Positions 33,956 to 44,230 of a stretch of DNA of 64,000 nucleotides are shown here, in pieces. The notes under the pieces are model-generated. The model was not told the DNA's origin. It did not search any database and saw nothing but the letters and a program-made list of their open reading frames with translations. The DNA is from Agapanthus africanus (Eukaryota; Streptophyta; Magnoliopsida; Asparagales; Amaryllidaceae): assembly GCA_030015575.1 (NCBI GenBank), contig CM057339.1, positions 695,156,761-695,220,760 of the forward strand, given 5' to 3'. Position 1 is the stretch's first letter. Every line of letters starts with the position of its first letter. Both the position numbers and the translations under genes were made by a program.

Positions 33956-36492
33956 TCATCAAAATATCTATTTTTGATATAGTATATAAATATTCCAACT
34001 TTTCTAAATAAAAAAGAATCACCTTACATGAAAATACTATGCGATTCCATACAAGTTCAATACTTTACAATTAAATACCATATATTATGAAAAAATAGGT
34101 TTTATTCACTAGAAATGTCACGATGATAAATTATACATCAATGAAAACTTTAAAGACGATAATAAAATACTTGAGGTGTAATTTGAAAATCATAAAAAAT
34201 TATTTTTACATAAAACCTCCTCAAGTTATACTAAATTACAATAAGGACACTAGTAAATATAGGTTTAAGCGGGACCAGTCTCTTGAGCCTCAGGGAGCCG
34301 GAGATATGGGTCCTTGCCTATTTAAGGTAGACAACTTAACAAACAGTGTTATCAATACGGTAATAGTCTTTGAAAAAAAACACAAATCCTGCCGTCCATG
34401 TGCAGCGGTTATCGATAACACCAAAACATAATTCAGGATTCAATTTCTTTTCTAATTGTCTGACTTAGACTGAGTCTCGATATAATCAATCTGAGTTGAA
34501 TGAGATTCAAGTATATATAACTATTCAATATGAATCCATATATTCAATCTGTTCAATCTATCAATCTATACAACTTGACCGAACCGAACCATGGATATAC
34601 ATCAATATACATGATTCTCCAGTTACAACTATTATATCTGTTCCATTACCAATATCATGGTTTCGACAAGTCGTCCATTTATACAATTCAGTTTACAAGA
34701 CAATACAATACAAACAAGATATCGCGAGGTTTTTTAAGGGGTAGATTGGTACGTAAGGTGTTAGAAGTGGCACGAGACTGCAACCATAAAGACACCTAAC
34801 CTGAATTCAATCGCCCTTGTTCCGGGTATTTTGATGGAGCATTGTACTCTATATACCATAGTCTCTGGTCTAGTGAGACTCCTCTCGTATATACTGGCCT
34901 CTTCTGTACCAAACTACAAACAACAGCGTTAACAATATAATACAACTTTAAAAGTTACACTCTCTCTCTGTCTATTCTATTTCTCCCTCATCTTTGGGAC
35001 TTACCGAGTGATTTGTTCGCTGACGACATTCTCTTTCTTCTTCTTTGGAATGTCGTCAGGTGATTCGGACCTTCAGGAGATCGAGCCTACCAGTGAGGAC
35101 TTGGGTCAGCTAGCCTTCGACCCGGAGCTCTAGTTACTTGTACATTTCATTTCAGTGCTTTCCATTTCGGTTATGCCACTTCTTAGGCATTGCTTTTCAT
35201 TCCATGTATTTACTTTTCAGATGTATTGTAAAAAGAATGTTAATAAATAAAGTTGTTGTTTATTTACATCTTGTCTCTTGTGTACATTTTACCTATATTG
35301 CATAGATACGCTTAGCGTGTTTACTTCAGAGTAAATACGTAGCGGTTAGTCGCGTCCCCTTCGCCGTACACCGGGAAGCGGGGTACCGACTACTGAGATC
35401 AGGGCTAGTGATTGAATGAGAATTTCTCGTTGTGTAGTTGGAAAATGTATAGAAATCACAACCAAAAATATTTTTGACCGCAATCAATAACGGTGTCGGA
35501 TGTAGCGCGTTAGTAAGTATGGATCGTCCACAAGGATTGCGCGATTCGTTCATATTTTGATTTGTTTGAATCGAAACTTTAATAGAAAGAAAACAAACAA
35601 TTCATGATTTATAGTTGAAGTTCAAGAATTAGAAAATCTTGATCTAATAACAAGAAAACGATAAAATCAAGAATTGAGAGTTTGATGATTTTTCCAACCA
35701 AATATCAAGAATCTAAATGAGGCTCATAGGAATCGATCGGATCTATAGATGTGATGTAATCTTACGATGACGTATTCTTATCCTTCGATGAATTGATACT
35801 AGATCGATGATGATCGACAAGAATTAGGGATTTCTAGTGAAACTAGGGTTTTATCATTTATCCCTTGTTCCTTCGTCGATATCATTCACATTCTAGCCTT
35901 TAGTAAATTCAGGAAACGATCGTAGATCCCTAATTTCGAGCGATAACAATCAAGAAAGCATCGCAACGAAACTAGGTCATCGATTCTTGAACTTGCTAGA
36001 GTTTACAAAACTCGTAGGACTTAAGAATCGTTTTAAGATTTGTTACATCATCATTCTATTGATCGTCTCGACTCCTTTACGAGCGGAGTTTTACTCGAAC
36101 ATCACAACAAGAACTACAATTACAAATTGAGATCGAATCATGATGCAAGAATTTAAAGAAAACGAGATTAAAGAATTTCACCTTTTATTTATATCAACAA
36201 TTTCGTTACAATCGCTCAAGAACTACAAGAGGAAGAACTAGATCGTCGATTTGGCTTCGCTCGGCTCCTTGAGTCGCGGATCGGCTTGGATCACTTGCTC
36301 GATTGAAGATCGGCTCCGCTCCTAAAAGGTTGAAGGCTTCTCGCTTGATTTGGTACTCGGGATCTTGAATTTGGATTGGAATTAGGGTTAGGGTTTCGCA
36401 CAAGTCGTGTCACTCAACTTGTGGAAGAAGATGGAGTAAGAATTTGGGGAAGGAAAGATTAAGGAAGAAGTTTAACCCTAGGTCTAAGCTTC

Positions 36493-36500
36493 TATTTATA
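36493..36500 (-). promoter_or_regulatory. Candidate TATA box of TAT-F LTR
   Basis: The minus strand reads TATAAATA, about 720 bases into the LTR, matching the position of the TATA-like box in the TAT1 LTR. Confidence 0.5.
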
Positions 36501-36766
36501 GACTTCCCAAAACCCTAGATCTAGGATTTGAATTTTGAATTTCCCTCCAAAAGTTAGTTAGAGCGAGAGGCTTCTAGAAGTAGTTAGTGAGGAGGGAGCT
36601 TCTAGATATAGTTTGTTAGGAGCTTAATTAGGATTAGCTTAATTAATCATCTTTGCTGATCTGGCAGAAGCTTCGAGAGTTCTCTGGAATTTGAAGCATG
36701 GGAAATGAATGTGGGCCCTGAGAGAGGAATATTGATGCAAAGTTGAGGAGGTGACGTTGCAAGACC

Positions 36767-36812
36767 GCCGCGGAACCGCGGCGCAAGCCGGCTCCGGCCG
36801 CGGTTCCGCGGC
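36767..36812. repeat. Perfect GC-rich hairpin in TAT-F LTR
   Basis: Arms GCCGCGGAACCGCGGC (36767-36782) and GCCGCGGTTCCGCGGC (36797-36812) are exact complements with a 14-base loop. Each arm is itself nearly palindromic around its central AA or TT. It stands out in an AT-rich setting and has no counterpart in the TAT1 LTR. Confidence 0.75.
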
Positions 36813-37969
36813 CAAGTGTTGGCTTCACGGTTTGGGCTCTCTGTAATTTCTTTGTGCTGATATGTGGGCCTTTTTGTGATATGTTGAATTTTATTTGTCT
36901 TTCTGTATCACTACCAGATATCACATCTTGGAGTTGGTGTATTTTTGATCAACTTCTTTTCCTAATTTTGGCTTTGTTCCTGCAATGTCCTGCACAAATC
37001 TCGAAACAAGTGTTGCGCAATACAGGGATGATGCGATGCCATGATAAACATTCAATTTCCTTTAAAGTGCCGGTTTTAAAGTCTAACACATGCAATCTGG
37101 TATTTCAGAGATATTTTGCTAATATGTGCAATATGAATACCTAACACTTCTAGATAAGTACAAATGATAGGGAAATTGCCATGTTAAAATTGCAGTATTT
37201 TCGACTGATCACCTAAACATCACAGATAAATACGATGTACACTTATACCATCCGCATTCGCCTCGATGTCCCGTCTTGCACCGTTAGGTTAGGTAACTAA
37301 CGACAGAGCGGGACAGGGCTAGCGTAGGTGTTAAACATAAGTAACGTCTATATAATATATCATATATACTATATACTGTATCTATCTCAACATATCACAT
37401 GATCACATCATAGATATCGCAGCAGAAGAAACATATGAAATATTGGATATACTAGGAGGTCCGTGTTTTATTTTGAGCCTCTATAGAACAAGGATTCCAC
37501 GGTCGCGATGAATAGCCAAAGCCACACCCCTAGACCCCTACGAGAGCGGCAAGCAACCCTACCAATTCTAAAGTTAGGAGACCCGGACTCGACTTCTCGA
37601 GTTGGTTTCCCACTGGACTCTAGAACCCGGTTACTTGTGCTCTCATCCTTGGGTATATCCTAATGCGGAAAAGTAAATAATATACATCAATGGTGACATC
37701 AACCTCAACCCGGAAGTGTCCCAATAAAAGAATATTACATACATTTAATTTTACATGAATGAAAATAAAAACTCTCATCTCACATAAAACCCCCGGCTAT
37801 TCAAAAGACGACGATCCAATATAACATATACAGCAACACATAACATCGCATGTCATCAACGTAAGTAAATATGCGTATCCCAATTGTCGTTGACATATAG
37901 CAACAAAACCGGCGATACACCACATATTACACTTACGGTCGCAAGAAAAAAAACTAGACGATGTTAAAC

Positions 37970-38400
37970 ATTTCGATCGAATCAACAAACACCCACAATT
38001 ACCTAGAAAGCTTAACACTTGAGCGTAGTTTAAAGTTATTCAGCACACACCACAGTACCAATAGATCGGCCGTAGAAGGGCAAACCCAAGCCTCATTTAT
38101 GGCGCCACTAACTACGGTAAACCCTAAGGTTTAGTCGCAGTTCCGTGGTCACATCACGAGTTAGGGTTTCATTCTTCTAGAGGGTCCATCGAATAACTTG
38201 CATGATCTTTGAAAACTTATTAACTACGGGAAAAATCCAACACTTAGAAAATTTCCCGGCAAGGGATAAAGCGGGTATTTGACATCCGATTGAACTTTTT
38301 AACAAAGTCTAAAGTATCCCAAAAACAGTTAAAATTTCGACTACGAAACACTCCGAGTTGTCTTTGCATTGATTTAATCATCACATGAAAAAGTAGCAAA
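37970..38400 (-). other. Block in ANG3 leader shared with LARD interiors
   Basis: Shared strings include 'ttcgatcga', 'gcaaacccaagcctcatt' and 'gttagggtttcattcttc'. The matching places are about 22965-23330 in LARD-C and 58500-58870 in LARD-D, in the same orientation relative to each element. I do not see it in the ANG1 or ANG4 leaders. Confidence 0.6.
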
Positions 38401-38504
38401 AATAAACAACACCTGAAACCCCATGTCCCATAGCTCAGAGCATGAAAAAAATTTGGGAGCCAGAGGACTTCCCAGGGCCGCCCACCCCGGTTTTACCCCC
38501 AATA

Positions 38505-38525
38505 TGCTCGGTCCAAATCCGAGCA
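38505..38525 (-). repeat. Short hairpin in ANG3 leader
   Basis: TGCTCGG and CCGAGCA arms with a 7-base loop, about 175 bases from the primer site. This is about where ANG1 and ANG4 have their GC-rich hairpins, but the sequence differs. Confidence 0.5.
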
Positions 38526-38699
38526 CTGGGTCCCAACTTTCTTCCATGCTCCTATATCTGCTCAAAGATGATTCTGCACTTGTTTGAAAAATTTTTGGAG
38601 CTCATTTTAAAATCGAAAGAAACATGGGTTTGGGATTTCAAGTTTCGGAGTTTGTTTCGTATTAGTAACTTAACATTATCCGTATAATTTCTTAGCTAG

Positions 38700-38711
38700 G
38701 CTTTGATACCA
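38700..38711 (-). other. ANG3 primer-binding site
   Basis: The minus strand reads TGGTATCAAAGC, one change from the Met-tRNA site of the other copies. One base separates it from the LTR end, as in ANG4. Confidence 0.8.
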
Positions 38712-38712
38712 C

Positions 38713-40917
38713 TGTAGGGTTCCTATCGACGGCAGCAAGGTTTCGGGAGGCATCGTCCATGCCATTTTGAAATTTTTCCGTTTCAAGGAACTCTAATCAA
38801 GAATCGTTAACTAGAAAAGCATACGGAAACTATAGTAAACCATTTACAACTAAGTGAACTAGAAATACAACCTTTATAGATCGGTCCTTCACTTCAAAAG
38901 CTCCTTATAGTAGTCCTTTCGCTGTGTTGATGGAACACCCGGACCCTTGCATGGCTTCCCAAGGCGGATGGAACGTTCTTGCTTGAAGTCTTCAAGGCCG
39001 AAGATGATCTACGTCGAGGGAATACTAGCTCAAGCTTCTACTTCACTAAATAGAGGATTAGTGAAGCAAACATCCTATACTAAAGTGCTAATCTAGTAGA
39101 GGATGAGGAAATAGGAAGTAGGCTCACTTTAGAATTATTTTTCTCACAATACTTTATCACTTTTTCAAACCGTAGAAAACTTTTTGAGCTTGAGGAAGAA
39201 GATGAACAAATGAGAAGAAAATGAAATGATCAAGTGAGAGAGTGAACCATGGTGAGCGAGTATCATATACTAACTCATGTAGAGACATAACCATGGCAAA
39301 TTGTGATGGTTAGGTTACTAAATATCTTAAGTAAAACAAAACTAATGGACTTAGTCAAAGCATCCACAAGCTTCCACTAGCTTCATGCAATAATCTAATA
39401 TTCCACTAATTTTGTTTTCACTTTAAATATTAAAACCCAATATCATAAATAGCATGGTGTAAGTCTCATACACCCATGTATGTTGTATCAACAACCATGA
39501 TACAAAAAGAAAAACACAATTTAATATATATCATATATATATTAAGTGAGTACATGTGAGAAAAATTCTTAAGTGAGAAAATGTTAGTTAATGTAAATTA
39601 GTATATCAAATATACAATTAAACACTAAATTATTAAATCAACACTTGATTTAATAATCCGGCTATATCACATATAACCGACTAACATACAATGTATCGAC
39701 TTATCGAATCAACACTTGATTCGACAACCCGACTATATAACATATAACCGACCGATACAAAAATCGCGAGAATAGAATACGGTATCATATACACGCATTA
39801 TTCTTAGTCCCGCACATATCACATATGTGCTCCTATTTCGTTTTACCTGAGCCGGTAAAACCTATATGTAGGACTCTAAAGACTCGTCAATACGCCGGCA
39901 GTAGGTGATGATTACATCAATCACCCACAAGCCGTCAGCGGTACTAGCTGGACGTAACGGCTACCCGGGTTTTAAGAGATCAGAAGATCAGCAAGCAAGC
40001 CCGCTCCAACTCCTGCAAAAGCCTGACGGTAACACTTGTCGTACAGTCCGGTCTCCTCGTATGATATGTCACATATCAAGTTTAGGGGTGGTAAACGTCA
40101 GACCCCAATAATCGATAAGTCATGACGAGGTGAGGCTCATAACGGGTTGAGAAACTACTGGTAACACTTACCAGTAAATCTCTAAATCAGCCCTGGCCCG
40201 AGACTTCCCAGTTATGGCCAATCGTGCACAGCGCAACATCAACCCCTAATACCGGGAGAGACGAAACCCTTCCTATCGCTCATTGCCTCCATGTGACTCG
40301 GGACTGTATAAAAAAACCACCGTTTTGCACGCCCTCTTGGACGTGGTAAGATGAAAATCAAAGCACAATGGGAATCACATAAGACTCTATGACGATCTCG
40401 GGTCTACAGACTAACCTGTACAAGTGTCACCAGAGAACTGCCATCTGACGTGAGGTATAATACCATCTGGGAGTTCTCGGCGAGTCCGTCCAGCGTACCC
40501 AGTCTCCACTGAGCACCCGTATACCATCTCTGATGTCAAACACCAATGGATATGGGATCTTCCATCGCCCATCTCATGGGTCGAGAAGCGTATACGCTAG
40601 TCTACTCTGGTATATCAATGCCTTGTCTCGATACACCCACGACTAGGAACATTAATGGATGAACTTATGGACTACCATGGCCCCACTAGTATGATCTGCA
40701 TCATAGTCCTGGTAGTCAAGTACACATCCTAAGGTCTTTACCAACATGTAACCATAAGACAGTATCAAGAGACAAGTATACATGTTAAGATAAAGAGCAA
40801 CCAGATAGCATACTATCATATCGAGCAAGAAAGTCCTATCTATATATGTCCAAGCATCCAATATAATATACATCATATGTACAATACTGGCCTCTAGGGT
40901 ATACATACAACTAACAA
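38713..40917 (-). repeat. ANG3 5' LTR (2.2 kb)
   Basis: It starts TGTAGGGTTCC next to the primer site and ends ...ACAACTAACA at 40917. It shares the 'ggactctaaagactcg' block (about 39871) and the 'accgggagaga' block (about 40251) with the ANG1 and ANG5 LTRs. Confidence 0.8.
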
Positions 40918-41058
40918 TTCCGCTTCCCGCGAACACGTTGGGTGTGCGACATTGACTTACATGTCAAGCAAGAAAGTCCTCTCAATATATGTCCAAGCAT
41001 CCATTATAACATACAATCATGTACAACAATAGCCTCTAGGCAATACATACAACTAACA
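40918..41058. repeat. Rearranged Angela LTR ends
   Basis: About 40918-40965 matches the 3' end of a plus-oriented Angela LTR (ending GACTTACA). About 40971-41058 repeats the last 90 bases of the minus-oriented ANG3 LTR (40824-40917). Two outer ends (CTAACA) therefore point the same way within about 140 bases. This suggests Angela elements inserted into an Angela LTR and later partly deleted. Confidence 0.6.
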
Positions 41059-41345
41059 GTAGTCACTCTCGGGTGGATCATTTTTGACTCGAGGAGGGTG
41101 ACAAGGAGGCACGATCCGTACACTCTTCAAGGAGCTCAAGAAGAAGAGGAGGAGTACAAGAACCGAAGGACTTAGTACACGGAGGTATAACTTTCTTACA
41201 TAGTAGTTAAACCTCATAGTAGTTTAGCTAGTTAGGGTTTAGTATCCATCCTGGAGTTTACTCGGTGTTACGAAGCCCGTAAAAATTGTTTTTTGCGTAT
41301 TTTGCCTCCCCCATGAACCCGCAGGGTGCATGACATCGAATTACA
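41059..41345 (+). repeat. ANG4 5' LTR remnant
   Basis: It matches the last 287 bases of the 3' LTR (about 49066-49345) closely and ends in TTACA just before the primer site. A minus-oriented Angela LTR end precedes it. Confidence 0.85.
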
Positions 41346-41346
41346 G

Positions 41347-41358
41347 TGGTATCAGAGC
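41347..41358 (+). other. ANG4 primer-binding site (initiator Met-tRNA type)
   Basis: TGGTATCAGAGC, one base after the LTR end. It fixes the orientation. Confidence 0.95.
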
Positions 41359-43428
41359 CTACTAAACCTTAACAAGATAGTTAGCAAGTAGTTAGAACTT
41401 TGATCGTCGGAAATACCCAAAAACATAACATCAAAACCATGCTTGCTGTCGTTTTTAAAATCTGGTCTAAAAATTATTTCAGAGGCCTTAAAATTACAAG
41501 CAGGGAATTCTAAGAACACACAAGAAAAACGAGCCACTAAATCGCCAAGTCGACCGCGGAAGCATGGCGAAACGGTGTGTTTCGCAGCGGTTCCGCAGCC
41601 GAGTTGAGCCTGAGTTGACTTGGTTTTTTTCTGTGGTTCTTATTTATGGTGTTGTGATTTCTGGTATATTTTGTTTCTACCCATTATTGTTTATGTACTG
41701 GTTTGTACATGTGGTAGACAAGGAGAATATGTTTGATCGAAACTATAAAGTTCTTAGCTATCGGGTTTTCTGTGTTTGGATATATGTGTTCGTAAACTTC
41801 CGCTAATTGCTATACGTTGATTAGTTGGGGGTTGCACATATTTGTGATGTTGGATTGTGTATATGGAATATTGAATTGTCGTTGATGAATAGCCAGGGAT
41901 GTGAGAAGAGAGTTTTCTTTCTTTCATTCGATGTAAATTTGTAAAGTGATGTAATGTTATTTTGCGGGGCACATCCGGGTTGAGGTAGTAGCCACCGTTG
42001 TATTATTTCTTTTACTATTTTTGCTCCTAGGATAAACCCAAGTTCGGGTGCACAAACTACCGGGTTCTTGAAGTGCCGAGTGGCCTACTAATTTTATTGA
42101 GGGAGGCTGCTTCACTTCGGGAATTTGGCAGGTAGTTTTCCACACCCGTAGGAGTCTAGGGTGGGGTTTGGCTATTCATCACGACCGTGGAATCCATCTT
42201 TTGTTATGGGCTTAAACGAAACGCGGAATTCCTAGTATATCCAATATGTTCATATATGATCTGGAATGCCTATTATTGCGTGAGACAAATGGATATATAT
42301 ATATATAATATATAATAGACGTTGCTTATATTTTGCACCTGTGCTAGTCCAGCCCCTGCTCTGCCGTTAGTTAAGTAACCTAACGTTGTATGACGGGACC
42401 CTGTGCCGAATGTATATGGCATAAGCGTACGTTGTATTTTCGTTTCTTTCTGCAATGATAGGTGTAAATGATGGGACTGCATTAATTGATTAATGCAAAG
42501 CAAACAAACCAAAGCTGAATCATTGGAAAAGTTTAAAAAACCACTCGTTTTTTTTTTCAAAAAGCAACGTTTAAATGCGGAGCTTAAACCACTCCTTTAA
42601 ATGCTATCATGGTTGCTTCGATTATATCAAGTTCACTACGTTCACGGTTTCGCCAAAACCATTTTTAGCCCTCCTTCATTTCAGATGGGTATTCAGTAGT
42701 ATTCAAGCTATGTATTTTAATCTTCGCCAAGGCATAGTGATTGGTAGCTGCTGAATATTTATCAGTATCATAGATAGATGCGTTGGTTTGGGACAGTCGT
42801 ACCACTATTTTAGCCTTCGTCAAGGGTATGTATGGGTGGGTTCAAATTAACCTGGACAATAACCGGTAGAACTTGACTTACGACTTATGATATGTTGGCC
42901 TTCGTCAAGGTCATAAGAACTTGGGGCAAAAATCCACATCGGGAGTTTCTAAGGAAATTGAAACTTGCTAGTGTTTCATACCATTTGGAGTGTGATAATT
43001 TTGGTAGGATTCTTTCAAGGTTGTCACATGATAATATTTGGATCTTGATCCTACTGTGAGTATCCGCTACTCCTCGGGAGATTTTTTCACTAAAACAATC
43101 AAAGTTATAAACCAAGTAGGTGTCTAGAAAGGTGTTAGTGGGGCTATGCCTCCAGGGAAAAGAGGTTATGTAATTAAGGTACTTTGCGAAAGCGTTGGAA
43201 AACCTCCTTCGAAGTACCAACACCAGCCTGGCCGAAAGGTTAAGAAAGAATTGTAGGATGAGATTAATCCTGACTAATTCTTCATTTATGGTTTGAGGAA
43301 GGATTCAAGAAACAGTGGGAGCCATCCTGTTTAGATAAACTAATAATCAATCTAAACTTGCAAGAGCATGATGCTAAGTGTTCTTTCTCTCTCTCTCTTG
43401 ACTGCAGCGAAGAAAATGACCGGGCTTA
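41359..43428 (+). other. ANG4 untranslated leader
   Basis: About 2.07 kb from primer site to gag, matching the long leader of BARE-type elements. It shows a GC-rich hairpin (arms 41556-41573 and 41579-41596, 14 of 18 positions paired) about 200 bases from the primer site. The block 42320-42540 is the reverse complement of 1-270 of ANG1. No frame in it is supported as a gene. Confidence 0.7.
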
Positions 43429-44230
43429 AGTTACTATTAGATAAAAATATATTGGCGGGGCTAAACTATAAAGATTGGCTCAGGAATGTCCAGATGCCAT
43501 AACATATGACAAACTATGCTATCTCCTTACTACTAAAGCCCCCGCCGTCCTAGGTCCAGATTCCAGCGTCGCAGATATTGAGATCCGTAAGACATGGAAA
43601 ATTGATAGTGCGAAAACCAAGTGCCTCGTGCTAGCCTCTATGGATAATGAACACCAGAGGCGGCACGAGACGATGGACCTTGCTTCCATCTTCCTCCATA
43701 CCAAGTATTTATATGGAGATCAATCTCGTATCGCTATATACGAGACCTCGAAGAAATTATTTCAACCGAGGTTGGATATCGGGTCATCTGTAGGTGCCCA
43801 CGTCTTTAAGATGATCAGCTATATTGAGGAGCTTGCGGACCTTGGGACCACGTTGGAGAACGAGTTATACACAGACTTGGTTCTAAAGTCCCTCCGTTGT
43901 ACCTACGCCCAGTTTATTTTGAATTTCAACATTCAAGGGAAGGAAGTTACACTTCCAGAACTCCTCAACATGTTGAGGTGTGCTGAGGACACCCTACAGA
44001 AATCTAAGGAGACACCCGCACTGCTTATTGGGGGATCTTCCTTTTCTAGATCTAAGGAGGAAGCCAAGGGAAAGAAGAAGAAGGCCCCCACCAAGCCGAA
44101 AGGCGGTGTTAGTAAGGTACAATGGAAGGTCAAGACAAAAGTTGGGGGGCTGACAGTAGGGAAGGAAGAATGCTTCTATTGTCACAAAAAGCGCCTTTGG
44201 AAGAAGGACCGCAGGGCCTGGAAAGCCTAG
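43429..44230 (+). pseudogene. ANG4 gag
   Basis: The region opens with KLLLDKNILAGLNYKDWLRN, the typical copia gag start. It continues through the capsid-like region (TKYLYGDQSRIAIYETSKKL; MISYIEELADLGTTLENE) and a Lys-rich linker to a zinc-knuckle region (CFYCHKKRLWKKD). Gag makes the particle shell and binds RNA. The frame from 43475 is open for about 250 codons, but the region is not fully intact. Confidence 0.85.

Larger units (their letters stand above)
32534..35408 (+). mobile_element. LTR-like unit of a separate, probably Ty3/gypsy family (truncated or solo)
   Basis: It starts TGTAACAACCCC inside the ANG2 LTR, a common start for plant gypsy LTRs. A strong TATA box follows at 33077, and polyadenylation-like AATAAA strings lie near 35242, so the layout is that of an LTR. 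No primer site or polypurine tract flanks it and no protein motif is present. The right border is unclear; I place it where the TAT-F LTR begins. It is either a solo LTR or one end of a deleted element. Confidence 0.5.
35409..37219 (-). mobile_element. TAT-F: lone Tat/Athila-type LTR
   Basis: It is an LTR of 1.81 kb related to the TAT1 LTR: start TGATTGAATGAG, shared block 'gaccgcaatcaa' near 35478, and end block 'ttaaaattgcagtattttc' near 37182. The right end is exact and abuts the ANG3 leader, so it was inserted there ('tcaca' is the candidate duplication). The left side has no primer site and no ANG3 sequence, so the rest was lost or rearranged. No coding sequence remains. Confidence 0.65.
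37220..40917 (-). mobile_element. ANG3: Angela/BARE-type element, leader and 5' LTR
   Basis: On the minus strand: 5' LTR 40917-38713, primer site (38711-38700, one change from the usual sequence) and leader down to 37220, where TAT-F interrupts it. Gag-pol is not in view. The leader matches ANG1 and ANG4 over most of its length but contains an extra block (about 37970-38400) that instead matches the interiors of LARD-C and LARD-D. Confidence 0.75.

Noticed and set aside
35050-35133. Short frame of 27 residues, MSSGDSDLQEIEP...
   Set aside because: It has a reasonable start and acidic content but is very short, lies inside an LTR-like unit, and no second copy in the window supports it.
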